Assembly: GCA_032164245.1 (NCBI GenBank)
Contig: JAVMKO010000004.1
Span: forward strand, 35,441,626-35,505,625
From: Sternotherus odoratus
Lineage: Eukaryota; Chordata; Testudines; Kinosternidae
DNA: 64,000 bases
Direction: 5' to 3'
Shown: piece after piece, positions 32,783-46,887 of the stretch
Layout of the letters: the number at the start of each line of letters is the position of its first letter
Numbering within the stretch: the first letter of the stretch is position 1
Made by a program: the position numbers and the translations under genes
Notes under the pieces: model-generated
Seen by the model: the letters and a program-made list of their open reading frames with translations, nothing else
Database searches by the model: none
What the model was told of the DNA's origin: nothing

Positions 32783-33276
32783 TGTTAGGACCGGAAGACA
32801 TTGTGACGGGCAATCTCTAGGAAGTGTAGTTACACTATTGAGTCAACTCCAGGAGAGTGCATAGTGATGCTATGAGATTGACCTTGCTGTTATCTGTGTG
32901 TTTGGGAACAGTTCCCAGACTGTTCCCAGCTGTGTGAGTGTTTACCCAGTCTGTGTGAGAATGAATGCGTGGGAAACCAAATGGAGAAACTGAGGCAGGA
33001 CAGCATGTAACCAATCAGCTTGTTGCTTGCAAATGAGACATAAGTATGTATGAGATGCAAATGTGTGAGTGTACTTAAGCCCTCTCCCGTATTTGCTCGT
33101 GGGCTTTTTCCTTCCCGGCTACTGCTCCGGAGTGCCGGGTACCCTTTCTGCGGTCGCGCTGATCAGATAAGCCCTCTCAGCGCTGAGGACCGGGACCTTC
33201 CAATAAACTCACCTACTTTAGTTACTCAACCACGTGTGTGTGCCTTGTCTTTCAAAATCCAAAGTACCTCACTACA
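32783..33276 (+). mobile_element. Solo LTR of an endogenous retrovirus-like element
   Basis: It starts TGTTAGGACC and ends CCTCACTACA (TG...CA) and is flanked by a perfect 5-bp TSD, AAGGC, at 32778-32782 and 33277-33281. A polyadenylation signal AATAAA lies at 33202-33207, about 75 bp before the end, and a GC-rich promoter-proximal segment at 33095-33200, so the plus strand is the transcribed one. There is no internal gag-pol sequence and no second LTR, so this is the product of LTR-LTR recombination. A 5-bp TSD fits several ERV classes, and I cannot assign one. Confidence 0.85.
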
Positions 33277-34578
33277 AAGGCACATGCCATCACTTCTTCC
33301 CAGAAGCTGTTATAACTAGAACAAATTCCCAAAGCAGGAGACTGATTTAAAAAAAAAAAATGTAATGGAGTGGAAATGCTGAGAATTCAGTCATGTATAA
33401 AACCATGCCTCCAATTGGAGTTTGATTTATTTTGTGAAATGAATGTTCAGTTTTTATTATGCATGACAGGAATCTAAGTACAAAAATTGTATTTTCCAAT
33501 TACTCTAAATAAATTAAATGACAAAACAAACATTCAAGCATTGAAAAGTGCCACGTATCTCTTTTCCAAAAAGTCTGACAAACTGTAGAAGAAAATAATT
33601 TCATGCTAGTATCCCCATTATTTAGAGACATTTAAGTCCTTTTTCTGTGGGGGGATGAAGCATGTGTTCGAATACAAATCCTAGTTTCTTGTGTGTTCAA
33701 TAGGGTTTTTTTTATTCCTACTTTTCACTGCTATGGCTGTAAAGGGAGTTTTATTCTAATATGTCTCACGTATCTTTAACAGAATAATTAATTAGAGCTG
33801 TTTGGAAAAATGTGATTTTTGATAGAAAATGAGCCAGAAGTAATGTTTTTGTGAAAACTTAAAGACCAAAAATATTTGATTTAGGAATGCTGGAGTGGTA
33901 CCTCCTGGAAGTTGCCATTAGATGTCTCATTCTCCTCTACAGATTGGATTCCCTAACCAGACTACATCTTCCTTGAGGCACCCTGTGGATTATTTTCAAC
34001 CCGATCTGGTGAATCCAATTCTATAACTTAAATACCGTAAGATGGAACATGATTTGACTTAGAGATCCCAGGCTTAGTGTGCAGGGCTAAGGAAACATGA
34101 CATACTCAGTCCTGGATGGAGGAAGAGGATGAGATATTTTTTTTTTGAATTTAACAGAAATCCTCCCTTCAGTTCTTAAGCACCCAGTAAACATCCTTAT
34201 TTGATCCTATGTGGCTTCTGGCTCCTTTCTATTTAAGATTGTTATAGCAAGTCTTGCAAGTTCCTGTTTCTGCTCTTGCAACTTCACTTGCCTTATTACA
34301 CTCCAGCTCCAAAATGCCAAGTTTTTTGGGGTTTGTTTTTTTTTTTTGGGGGGGGGGGAGGAAGGTAGGGTATATCCCCTTCAGGGTATATAGAGGAGCA
34401 GTCCCTGCATTCCTCAAAGTACAAGGGATACAAACGTGACTGATGCTTGTGCAGCTCAAGCAATATGGGAAAATCTCTTAGCATGATCCCCTTTTATGTG
34501 CACATAAAAAAGGATCAGTCTAACTCCTGTACTTTATCTGTCTCTATACTGTAAGATGTTTAACCTTGCTCCATAGGA

Positions 34579-34650
34579 GTGTGATCCAAAGTCCACTTAT
34601 GTCATTGGAAAGACTCCCTCTGAGTTCACTGGTCTGTGGATCAGGCCCTA
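34579..34650. repeat. Short palindromic repeat
   Basis: GAGTGTGATCCAAAGTCC and GGTCTGTGGATCAGGCCCTA form imperfect inverted arms around ATTGGAAAGACTCC, the same centre as the unit at 7790. Confidence 0.5.
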
Positions 34651-36591
34651 TGGTATCAAACCAGTGTTTATGGTCAAGTGTCTCTTTCATAATAAAATCT
34701 AAACTTCTATCAGAAATCAGATACTGGCCTTATAAGACAGGTTTACTTGAATAATCAGTCATAAAATTTAAGTAAATTGCAGCACTAAACAAAGCTTTAT
34801 TGTATTAACAAACACATCATTAAGATAGTCTGGAAACCATCCAGGTACTGTAGCATTTAATCAATAATCAAGTCTAACATGGAGCAATAATAAATTAATT
34901 CTGTTTTCATGTAAAACTCATATGGAGTGCTGCCTACTAATGCTGGGATTAATTATGCATTAATTAATGGCCATTTAAAATGAAAGGTTATCAAATGGAT
35001 TGCCATATTCCATATTGCATATGGTCTTATTAAATAAAACAAAGGTTGCTGGAATCTCATATTATTATTTTAAACCTTGAGTCTCATTACTTGTAAGTTC
35101 ATTAAACATTTCCTGGACTATTAGCTAGTCAGACATGTTCCTGGTCCAGACTTCTAGCACCTTATTCCAAGAGCAGACTTTCCGGCCCTCAGACGGGACT
35201 TTACACAGAAGAAGGTACTACTCAGCAAGTCAGCATAGGTAAGGGTATAGCAATCTGGCCCCCAGAATACATCTGTGTTCTCTAGTCAAAGTAAACTCAA
35301 GCACCATTCACTACAAAGTTTTATTCCACTCATTTATGCTCAGCCCTGCTTAGATGATATTACATAAAGGAAAACAAACAAAAATTCAAACTTGGGTGTG
35401 TAAATTTAGACACTTAAACCCATAGTTAGGCACCTAAATAAGTGGCCAAATTATATCAGCTAAGGACCAGATCCCTGTATGTCTTGGGATTTAATCAAAA
35501 TTTCACTCCTTGAGGCTTGCTCACATTAATATCCCCTCCCACCCCCCGATTGCAGAATACCACACAGAACATGCAGCAATGCAGCATGCAGCATATAGCC
35601 ATTTAAAAGAGGACTTGGAAGATGAAAATCTTATTTAAAAATAAATAAATAAATAAAAGCAAAGACGCATTAGCAGAGCAATGACACCTTGGCTTAATCA
35701 AACATCTGAAAGGAAGCTTGTGACAGCCCTAATATTTGACTGGTACTTGAACTGATTTGAATGCATGTGGTTTTTCTTCATTTTTTCCAAGCCCTTGCTT
35801 TTCTTCAGGGGTTATTTTATGCTATTTTAGGAAGTAAAAATCTTAGCAATGTGTTTGGAAAAGGAAAGAAAAATAGATCATTGCTGAAAGTCTGAATGAC
35901 AGGAGGACTTTTTTCACCCCGGATCCTTCCTTATCAACATTTAATCTTAGAATATTAATGTATTAATGGATCCTATCTGATCTGCAAAGAGAAAAAAATA
36001 ATTGTGGTATGAAAAACATTAGACAGTATTCTGGACACATGTTCCTGTGAATAAAGTAACACATACAGTTCTGATGTTTGTTAGTGATGAGGAATTAGTG
36101 AAGGAGGAATTTGTCACTTGTACTTCAGTCTTTCTGCAAGCTATAGACCTTCTGATACTTAAGTGTGTAAATAGTTAACAACCTAGATAGAGGCATGTAC
36201 AATATTTATACCAAAATGTAAAATTACTTGATTTTTTTCATTTTGAACTAAAAAATGAGTCCAAATCTTATTATTAATTTTTTTTACTAAAATATTTGTC
36301 AGAATAGTGCTCTTTTCCTGTTGTAGTGGGCCTATATCGAAACAAAAATGAACCTATTTCTGAGATGGTTGTCACATAAAAAGATTTGAAAATTCACATA
36401 TTCAGTGCAAAACATTGGCATTACATCACATTTTTTTCTACATTTCATGCATGGCTGCAGGGTGGGATTACAAGAAAATAAATTTCAAAAGTCTTTGTCT
36501 AGATTTCAATGGAAAAATAAACCAGGCTTGGTGATGCTGTACTATTTTGCTACACTTATCAATATATTGATTTCAGAGGCAATGATGATTA

Positions 36592-36681
36592 CAGACTCAA
36601 TCCTGTGGGATATTGTTCATCCACAACTTCCATTGAAATCACAGAAGATGAGGGTGCTTATCCCCTCTCAGGATCAGGCCT
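36592..36681. repeat. Short palindromic repeat, diverged
   Basis: ACTCAATCCTGTGGG and CTCTCAGGATCAGGCC flank CTTCCATTGAAATCACAG. It resembles the GATCC palindromic family but is more diverged. Confidence 0.35.
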
Positions 36682-39600
36682 TAAAGCTAAGAAACTCAGA
36701 GGCATCATCTCACAGAGATTCATGATGTGAATATTGTCTCCAGTGTCAGTCCATGAGTCTTTATCAGAGATATAAACTCCTCATTGGAGATGCAGTAAAA
36801 CATAGCACTGCATCTGGTCTGTTCTCTTGTTATTCTATTTCTCATAATCAGTTGCAGAAAGTTGGTCTGCAGAGTGGATTCTTAACATGAATCTTTCTGT
36901 GATGAGCATTTTCCATCTAAACTAACCAATAAAAAGACCATTTTCACAACAGTCCATTGTTTTCACCCTTTCCTTTGGAAGTATTTCACTTGAGGGTCAC
37001 ACAATGTACACTTGGATATAGAGGGCAGGAAAATAAAAAGGCTGAACTACATTTTTGTCATCTGTTTTGGGGAAAAGAAAAGGGAAAGCTAGATTTTTTG
37101 TTTAAAGGGAATAAATTGCAAGACATTTTGACTCAAGGGATTGAAAATAAAAAAATATAGCTGTAGCAAAAAAATCACCCAAAACACTAAGACCCAAGTT
37201 CTGGAACAAATTTAAACGTGTTTAATTTTAAGCCTTTGTTTAAGTCCTATTCACTTCAATGGGGCCTAAACACATACTAAGTTGCTTTTGTAATTATAGA
37301 TGCTTTCCAGAGACAGGGCCTACATTTTGCCCGCTTACTACATTTGATTTTGCCACATTATGGTATCTTTTTATCCTCTCCAGAGCTGGATACACTCGGA
37401 CAATTTTCACTGTGTATGAAATGCCCTCTCTGAATTTGATCTCCAGGCCACTACATGCCTACCATTCAAATTCTAGCCACAACCCCCACAAGAAGTGAGT
37501 CCATCAACACAATTTCCGCCTTCTCCCCCCACCCATAATAGATTGGGAGGTTTAAATATTTTTAACGCACCTAAAGAAAATGTGAAAACTACAGATGTGC
37601 GAGAACCAGAATTTTCTTTTAATTGGAAATTGCAATTGAATTATTTCAAAATAAGGTTTTGATCTGAAACGGAACAAGAAAATTTCTGTTTCACAAAATA
37701 GTATTTTTCTATTGGCAAAATATTATGTCAGCAAATTTTTAACCAGCTCTACCTAAAATCATTCTCATCTATGCTGTAGACATGTCATTCCTTATAATGC
37801 AATCTACCAGTCCATTAGGACCTTCTCTCTCTATTTCCACATACTGTTTTGTTGAGATTTATGCTCTTTCTGCCAGGGATATTATGACCTTTAGTTTGCA
37901 CAAAGAAGCCCCTATAATGAAAAAGAAAAAGGAGAATTAATTATTATTATTTATTAATTTGTGAACCTACCAAACACGGGGAATTGAAACACTAGCCCCC
38001 TCCCGCCCCCCAAGAACAGAGATACTAACAGTCTGTTAAATTTCTAGCTTTAAAACTGATTTTAAAATTATTTTAACCGTTTATATTTAAACACTATTTT
38101 TAAGAAGAAAAAATCTAGTTTCCAAAGCTCTCAGAGTTGTAATAACTAACAGCTCCAACGAATATATTGCAGCTTGAAGAATTATTGTGTGGGCTTGGGG
38201 TTATCAGGAAGGGCAGCCCAACAGTAGCACATGTAACTCTTGGATGCCTGTTTCATATAATTGACACTCCATAAACACTAGATTCCTGTTTTCTTCTCTC
38301 CTTTTCTCCTTCATCTTCTGCAGATACATTTTTCCTGAGGAGGCCAAACCTCATAATTAAGACTGAATGATCTGATGTTCTTCAGACAAATAACTGACTG
38401 TGCACCACCCTATGTGCAAGCTGATCATAAGCAAGTGCCTTTGTGATAGACAAGACAGATTTGTATAGCTTCTCATTGGCTATCAAACCACCAAGAAGGA
38501 AAGTTTGGCATGTTTCAAATCTCAAAAGGAAATTGGTAAGCTTAAAAGGGGGAAGTGAGGTATATATCACCAAAAAGAGAAGTACCTCAAGACAGGCATG
38601 CAGTAGTGTGAGGGAATACAGTATGACGAGTTCTGTAGCTATTTTATGTTTTCTCCATCTGAGAGCATAATTATAATTAGAGATAATGTCCCAATACATA
38701 CAATACCCCGAGATCAGAGAGACTTTTATAATTAGAGGTGGTAAAAAAAATTCATTTTACCTCTTTTATGGTGAAAAATAACCTTTTTAAAAACATGATT
38801 TTTGTGTTGAAAAATAGTTTTTAAAATTTTGTAATTTAAAAATAAAAAATGTGGGGAGAAGAGGGTATTTGGTTTTATTTTAACCCTTTTCCTTTCTTTT
38901 TTCTTCCACTTTTTTATTTTTCTCTCTCTTTCCATTTTCCCACTGGAAAAAAAAATAGATGGGGGAAGGGAAAAAAGAGAGAAGGGGAAAACAAAAGCTG
39001 AACACAAAAAATGAACTACCAAAACAAAATCAGAAAATTTTGAAATCTTGTCCTAAAAGGGACTTCCAAACAAGTATGTTTGTCACCTGCCTTGACCACG
39101 CATTCCCTAGCCAAAACCACTCATTTCTCAGTTCGCTGATTGCAGGTCCTTTTAGCAGAAGAGAAATTGCATCCTCCTTTACCTGACTTCAACACCACCT
39201 ACCCCCATCCCAGACAGAGTGGAAGGGGAACCCTGGCTCTCTTCCCCATACATCTATGTACCCGTCAGTACTGCATGAGAGAGATATAGAAGTTGTTCCC
39301 CATAAAGGGATGTTGCAAATGACATGTGCTCCATGCAAGCTAATATTTTTCTGTCTGCACCATCCCTAACATAAGGCTGTGCCAACAAAGTACAACCAAA
39401 CTCTAAATTCAACGAGGGATGAGTGCCTGGCTCCTTTAAAATTCCTTCCTTAAATATTTTAAATAGTAAATTAATAATGTTCATTCTTCTTAAGCAAACT
39501 GGCATGTATTTCTATTTGTACACGTGCTATTGGAAGGCAAATGGTTATGAACTTTCTTCAAGGCACTAGCACTAACGTGTTGATCACTGACTTTTCTCTT

Positions 39601-39692
39601 CCTTAACAGTGTGTGAGATCCAGTGAGGAAAGCTGAATAGCAAGTTCAATAAATATAGCTCACTTGATTTCACACAGACTGGATGGGAAGGA

Positions 39693-39935
39693 TGCCAGGT
39701 GCTTCAGAGGGAATGAACAGAACAGGTAATCATCAAGTGATCCATCCCCTGTCACCCATTCCCAGATTCTGGCAAACAGGCTAGGGACACCATCTCTACT
39801 CATCTTAGCTAATAGCCATTGATGGACCTATCTTCCATGAATTTATCTAGTTCTTTTTTGAACCCTGCTATAGTCTTGTCCTTCACAACATCCTCTAGCA
39901 ACGAGTTCTGCAGGTGGACTGTTTCTAAATGATAT
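39693..39935 (-). mobile_element. CR1 LINE 3' end, reverse orientation
   Basis: On the minus strand it reads TTCAAAAAAGAACTAGATAA, GGTCCATCAATGGCTATTAG, GATGGTGTCCCTAGCC and GGGTGACAGGGGATGG, the typical 3' untranslated region of sauropsid CR1. The copy at 59101 is the same family in the opposite orientation. The 5' part and the whole reading frame are missing, as usual for CR1. Confidence 0.88.
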
Positions 39936-42900
39936 ATTACAAGACACCTATTGAATAAATATCCTGACAATGACAGTGGTAAATACAATTCTGCAACTTC
40001 TTTGATTAAGGTGTAAGACTGGGGTCAATTATAAAAATGAACTAAAAAATGCAGTGCACAAAATACTTAATTTTAAATGAGGGTTCTGGCACAAATAATC
40101 TGCAGTTTATATCATTATGGAGAGTGTACTAACTTTGCCAGAACAAAATGAATCCAATTGAAATTTCACAAGTTAGAAGTAATCAGACACAGTATTCATG
40201 AGCTATGATTACAAAAGAGATCAGATGTATATTCATTTGTGCAAATATGCCCAAACATCAGAGATGATATACATTTTTTGAGCAAAATTGTTTATTAAAA
40301 AAAATTAGCCTTTATTCAAAAACCAACAATTCATGGAAAATTGTTGATTAAAATGGATTAAAGGAAAAATGTAAATACTGATTTTGATAACATTTTCAGT
40401 AAAAGTTTTGATTTAAAAAATCAACAAAAAGACTTCTTAGATTAAAAATTGGGTTAATTTAAAACCCTGTAAAATGGAAACAAGTTTGAAATATTACAAT
40501 TTTTCATCAATAGGAAGTTTTTGTTTGGGTTTAGTTAGGGTTTTTGTTTGTTTGTGTGTGTGTGTTTTGTTTGTTTGTTATTCACTGTTCAAACAGCTCT
40601 AACATGTTTTGGAAATTCACACCTTAAAAATGGCTTAGCCCTTAAATTCCATATTTGGATTATTCCATTGATCTCAATGAGGAATGTACATTTCACAATT
40701 TTGTCAAATTTGGTGGAGCAATCCAAAATTCCTTGTTAAACTTATTTTATCCCTGTGGGAACTCATGTTTTTCTTTTCTTGTTATATACGGCACTGTAAT
40801 AATACTTTTATGTAAATTGATAAAATACCTATTAAAGACCTGATGAGAGTCATAGGCCATGCCACTTTACTCCTACAGCTCACTTCTCCAACACCCTCCA
40901 GTCCACGCAGTGCTGATGTGATCATTTAGTTTAAAAAAAAACACACGGGTGAAGGGCACAGCTCATTAAGTAGTAGTAGTAGGACACTTTATTAGATATG
41001 GCTGGACTCTCTGAGAAGCACCTGCCAAATGGGGGGAAATTGGTGTGTATGTGCATTGGAGTGGGGAATGGGGAGAAGATCAGGTTACATCATGTAAAAG
41101 GCATTACAATTGGTTAAAAGAAATTTATGAATCACAGATTGCAATAATATGAAGGATTTTATCAATTTTGGACATCATTCATCTGGTGGTTTCAAAAAAT
41201 TAGTGTGATAGACACACCATGCTACTGGAAACAAAGAAACAAACAAATCTACCAGAAAGGAACAGAGCCTGCTCTGTGGTCATAGAAACTGAAATTAGAG
41301 ATTTGATGGTGTAGGAGAGGCTACACAGGAAAGTGGCGGTCCAATCTATTAGGGACTGTTATCTTCCCAAAGCCCTGGGCCATGTGGGAGAAATGGTCAA
41401 AGGACAGGCCTCATGGTTTGTGTCACTGGAGAAATTGAGGATTTTGGGGGGTGACATGATAACAGACTACATTTGAGTCAGATAAACTAGGAGGAGCATC
41501 ATTACATGGGTTATGGAGGTGAGAACAAGAAGCTTAAATATGATGTAATGAAGAAAGGGGAGCCAATGGAGAAATCTGAAGAGTGGAAGACATGGTCATA
41601 TTGATGAGCTCAGAAGATTACCTTAGCAGGTGTATTTTGAATGGATTAGAGTGGGATGTGTACATCTCAGGGAATTGAGTAGGGTATAGGAACTGAGATA
41701 GGAGATGATGGGGGCCTGGAAGGGAGATTTCTTGTCTTGACAGAAAAAAAAAGTCATATGTTGGAAAGCTTATGCAGCAAGCATGCTTTGGACGTGACAA
41801 GGATATGTGGGGCAAAGTAGCTTTGGTTTATTTCTATTCTTCCCTACTGAGAGAGTTAATGCTAATGCTAAAGAATGTAAATGCTAAATATAATACAACA
41901 TACCTAGCCCGAGTCTAAACAAAGCCTCATTAGGCAAAATAAATCTTCTAGTGGTAGATCTACATTCTTCTGTGCTGGTTCCTCTCAGGAGGTAGCAAAA
42001 GTGGCTTTAAATCTCCTGGATTCTGCCTGTTCTATGGCCTTTTCCTCAGTACTGGATAGCTGTAGTGTAAGGCTCTATTTTCACTGTCCCTCTCACCCCT
42101 AGCATTTATCTTCTTGCCCCTAGACCTGCCCCTTGCATGCCCTTGAGGCTGCTGTGGGGACAGTGTAGTGCTGCATTCTCCCACCCTATGATGCTTCTGT
42201 GTAGGGAGAATTTTCCTCAGGGCCACCTTTTATGTCTGCATATAGAAGCTAAAGTGGGGACCAGAATCTGGCCTTAAAAATAATCATACATCTCTGCCAG
42301 GTCCACAAACAGTAGCTCTTCCTCTAGCAGCTGGCCATCCGGTTTCTGTAGTCCATCTTACATAGTGTCATACATCATCTCTCTTCTCTTGTCCACCCCT
42401 CTAATTTGGTTTGCATCCTCTTGTTTGTTTTGAATAGTCTTTGAAGTTCAGGTATCAGGCCTCCTCACTAACACTTAGAAACAATGTCAGCTTTCTAACC
42501 AAACAGCCTTATTCTGTTAGATGGCTCACATTTTTAATAATGATCCGACACTCAAATTGAAGGTAGCTCCTTCCCCGTGAGATCAAAGTTTATTTGCTCA
42601 TATCAAAAGGGTTTGGGGTGAATACAGAGCTATAGAGCACTTAGGTGTCATCTGGCAACTTCCTACACAATGGTCATCATACCCCTGCTGTGGCTGTGGG
42701 CAACATCTCTTTTCTTGTCTTTCATCTCATGACATCCCTTTGTATCCTAGTTGAATTGCTAGCCTACCTGAAACATAATTTAATTCCCCTCGGCTAAAAC
42801 TGAAAAGTTGCTTTATTTCTTCTATGCACTCAAGTAAGATTTTTACCATGTATGCAGATGTTCAGTCACATGCTGAGTCACTCATATAATCAATTCCCAT

Positions 42901-44001
42901 GATTCTGTTAAGCTACATTATTGAAATATAGTTCAATCATTCATTGTGGGCCTCTAAACACAGAAATATCCTAAATTTAACCTCTCCATCACAGGTTATC
43001 AAAAAGTCATTAATCATTTTTATTGAATATTGGCTGTTCAGGTGCCTTTACCTGAGTATTGGAAGTAACAATTTACTCAAATCATAATATTTTTCCTCCC
43101 AGGAATCAGTTAAAGTGGGTGTGATGCTACCATCTGAGACTTACTTCAGGTAATCAGTTCATTTAAAAGTAAATTTCCATATACATGCTATATGAGTAGG
43201 TGGTTACCAGGCTTACATCTATTTCAATTAACTGTGCTGCCTCCTAAGATTGATATGTAGGCTCATGGGAATGCATACTGCACTGCTGCATATTCATTCA
43301 TGGATTGATGCGGGAGGGTTAGTGGCAAACATCAATATTAAGAAAATGACCTCCTCCCACACATGGCCAATGTAGAAAATCCCCAGTTTAGAATGTACAA
43401 GAAATAACACACCATTGTGATATTAACACAACCTGTGTCTAGTTTTATGATCCGGTGACAGAACTTTGTTATTTTAGGAAGATATCAAAATCATAAGCAG
43501 TATTACTAGGAGGCAGAAAATGTGCATATTTATTAATACAGGATCTCTGATTAAGATAAAAGTCTAATTTATTGATCACAGAGCAAAACTAAAGAATTTT
43601 GCAACATTAAAAAGCTGGAGCTTGCCAAAGGTGAGTGAGTTCACCACAGGCCCTACCACTGGTGCCACATCTGCCTGAAGGCCAGATAAAAATCAAATTA
43701 GAATCAAAATGATTCTTCCTAGACAGTAATACACACTGTCAGAGCTGGTCCTAGACATAACCAGTGGTGGACAACCAAGAAAAGATTTTGAGTTCAAGAA
43801 TTGTTTGGATAATCATCCAAAAGTTCAGAGGGCAAATCTTCAGATCCTGTAAATTGTCATCGCTCCATCTATGGCAATTTAAACCAGCCGAGGATCTGCA
43901 TCTAAATGTGTATCTAAATTATCAAAATATTGATCCTGCATAACCAAGATGGAAATCGCATGTGAACCAGTTTTCTTCCAAGATTTCCAGCACTTTGCTC
44001 A
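39936..44001. other. Single-copy non-coding stretch
   Basis: Contains a (TTTG/GT)n simple repeat near 40540-40580. No other recognised feature and no gene-like frame. Confidence 0.55.
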
Positions 44002-44271
44002 GGTCTACACTAGTGTCATATATGAGTATAACTACATCTCAAAGGCATGTGAAAAATCTACTCCCTCTGATCAACATAGTTATACAAACCTAATCCCCTG
44101 TGTAGACAGGGCTGTGTCAATGGGAGAGCTTCTCATATTGACATAGTTACCACCTCTTGCAGAGGTCGATTAACTATGCCAACAGGAGAAGCTCTCCCAT
44201 CAGTGTGGTAGCATCTTCATTAAAGTGCTACAGCTGTGCAGCTGCACCATTGTAGCACTGTACACAAGCAC
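44002..44271. mobile_element. MITE with GGTCTACACTAG-type ends
   Basis: It begins GGTCTACACTAGTGTC, has a middle of GTGTAGACAGGGCTGTGTCA and GGAGAAGCTCTCCCATC, and ends in a palindrome GTGCTACAGCTGTGCAGCTGCACC...GTAGCACTGTAC. From memory this matches a common turtle MITE of the 'GTCTACAC' group, and the element at 30343 shares the GCTGTAGCACTG palindrome. A TSD is not clear. Confidence 0.65.
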
Positions 44272-46887
44272 AACCCTTTTTATCTTTTTATCTAGGAGAA
44301 GTACAGAACAAACAGTATTTTTGTGTATTTAATCATCGCTTCTGGTTGTGATTGGAAACAAACAGCAGGGACAAAATATCTATCCAAGCATTTCAGAAAA
44401 GTTTAGTTATTTTTAATCTGGAAATGCTCAAGAGGGAAGGTGCTTATTTTCTCCACAATCATTTCCCTAACACTTGTCTCCTGCTACCCCTAGCCTCTAC
44501 TACTCAGTTTTCTAACAGCATTGTGCAGATTGTTTGGCTGATGGGCATTCAAGGAGCCAATACTGAGTTACTTGGATGTTACTAAATCCACTGACCTAAA
44601 TAAGCTAAAGAAAAACAAAGAAAGAAAAAAAAGAAAAACCCATATCATGCAGCTAGCGAACACGAAGAAAAGATAAAACAGAAAGAGTGGCAGTTGGTCT
44701 TTCAGTACTGAATGGACAACAGGCAACTGCCTGCCAGTTGCTTAGCTGCAGTGAAACAGGAATACCATCTTGCTGTAAGTACTCGTAAATAGTCTATCAC
44801 TAGCAACAGAAACAAACTGATTGTACTGTCAAATACTAATCTTACAATGTCTACTCGGCATGTGTAAACTCTGGGAGGGACAAATGTGAACCACTCACCA
44901 GCTGGCCGTTAGAATTTGAATGAATACTAGTCAACCAGAGGAACATGGATTATAGCCAGTAGAAAAGAAAAAAATAATAAGTTTCTTCAGATAATGAATA
45001 AATAAAATGAAATAGGAAAGTCCTTATACAGGAAAAACTCCCCTTGAAGTCAGTGTGACGTCAGGATTTGCCTCATTAATAACGAATTTTACATTTTCTG
45101 TAAAACTAGTAGCAGGAGGTCAAAAGTGATAAACTCATTAATATTATGGAAATTAATATGTGATATGGGAACTCATTATACATTACTCATTTATACATTA
45201 CTCATTTCATTAATATATATAGTAGTACATACTCATTAGAATATATACTGTAATCTCTTTGTAACGATCCCTAGCGCACTTTAATGTAGTATTGCTTCAA
45301 ACAGCACTGTGTTAAAGCACATGAGGGAACCTTTAGTGTACACCAGCAAGGTCTACATGAACCAGTAAATGTGCAACACTTTAGTTCACTTTAAAAATCA
45401 CACACACACATACACACACACACCTATGCAGTCCTCCATCTAGACTGGCCTTCTATAGAAGATGTTTTTCCAGTGTTTATTGAATAAACACCAGTTTATT
45501 TATTTTTAGGGGAGGGTATTTTATTGGTGTTTATGGCTTAAAACCGACATTTATGTCTTCAGTGCTACCAGAATGCCACCCTCCATGCCATATAGCACTG
45601 CTGCTGTGTAACATTGTATAATCCCACCTCAGTCGCTCCTAGGATACATCTGGTTAGTCATGGAGGGAAAACAGGAAACAGTTGCCAGTCAGTCCTTTTC
45701 AATTACAAGCAACTAACAAGCATTAAGCTGATCATTTATTTGCAGTAAAATATTAAACATTATCTCAACGTAGACATTTTATTCAGTGTTCTTTTCCCTC
45801 ATTCTAATGGAACATTAGGTTACAACATTGTATCATTGCCATATTTTCTATTATGAAACAACAATTCATCAAAATAAAATAAACTGACTCTCAGGTAGGG
45901 TGACTAGTGGAAAGAAGTAGGCTTAGTCCTCAGTGGCTTTTATTGTTAAAGTCAGAGGCATCTGCTGTACTCAAGTATTACACTAAAATTCCATTTTAAT
46001 AACTGTTTCACCCAGTGGAGATACATGAGGGAAACCTAGTGGAATAAAGAAGGCCTGGTACTTTAAAGGAAATACGTATTTTTTTTAATGTCAAGTAATA
46101 ACAAATGTCCAAGTCCTCAGCACCTCCCAAGCTTTCTTTGCACTTTTACATAAATGGGATTTGAAGCTTCCTTAAAGGCAGCACCAGGAATTTCTCTGGC
46201 AACCCCTAGTAAATCCTAACTCCCTGTTGAGGTGGAATGGAGTGTGATATTCTCCACAGATCCTGCATAGCCATCTCTCTTTGGGAGCTGTTACCCACTA
46301 ATGCATATTAGAGCATCCCTGAAGGAACTCTAACTTGAGCCTTGGAAAATTTCTTCCCACAGCAATCCCCAGTACAATGAGTAGGGGTGTAAAGTTGGTG
46401 TAAAACTACCTCTGGCCTCCTTTCTCCCAAAGTGTGTCCAGTGCTACTTTCACCGAGTGTCTTGATATGTTTAAACTTGGGGGTTGAGGGTGTTTTGTTT
46501 TTAACATTGCTAGAATAAAACTGATTAGCCTATTTGCGGAAGGATTCATGTCCATCGTCTATAAATGAATCTTTTCATTTTGGGGTTCCCCCAGTGACTT
46601 CCATTGATTTTGGATTGGTTTGTCAAAATAAATTACTGAGTGAGACTGCCACCAAACTGATGTCAGTGTGGCATTATTACCAAGGCCCATCACAACATTT
46701 CACAGAGCTCAGTTTTAAACTGTGTTCAAAAAAGAAGATTCCTGTTTTGTCAGAGATTGCAATTTTCTCTTTTTTCCCCTAAATGTGTTGCACATAAACT
46801 TACTTTAAAGGAAGAGGTGTTCTTCAGATGTGCTGTACAACTGTGTTGTTACCAGGTTTTTTACTGGATCTCCACTAGAGTCTAGAG
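44272..46887. other. Single-copy non-coding stretch
   Basis: A (CA)n microsatellite lies at 45398-45424 and short direct repeats (ACATTACTCATT) at 45179-45205. A possible MITE remnant with AAGGTCTACATGAACC is near 45348. No gene is seen. Confidence 0.5.

Larger units (their letters stand above)
33282..39692. other. Long repeat-poor, AT-rich non-coding stretch
   Basis: More than 6 kb without a recognised transposon other than two short palindromic repeats and a few microsatellites ((AAAT)n at 35636-35658). Dense TAAT-core words occur at 34890-35100. Repeat-poor AT-rich DNA of this kind in vertebrate gene deserts often contains conserved enhancers. That is inference only, since conservation cannot be seen from one sequence. 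Confidence 0.5.

Noticed and set aside
45890..45910. TAGGGTGACTAG, resembling the end of the 13361 MITE
   Set aside because: Only one end is present and the match is about 11 bp, too short to call.
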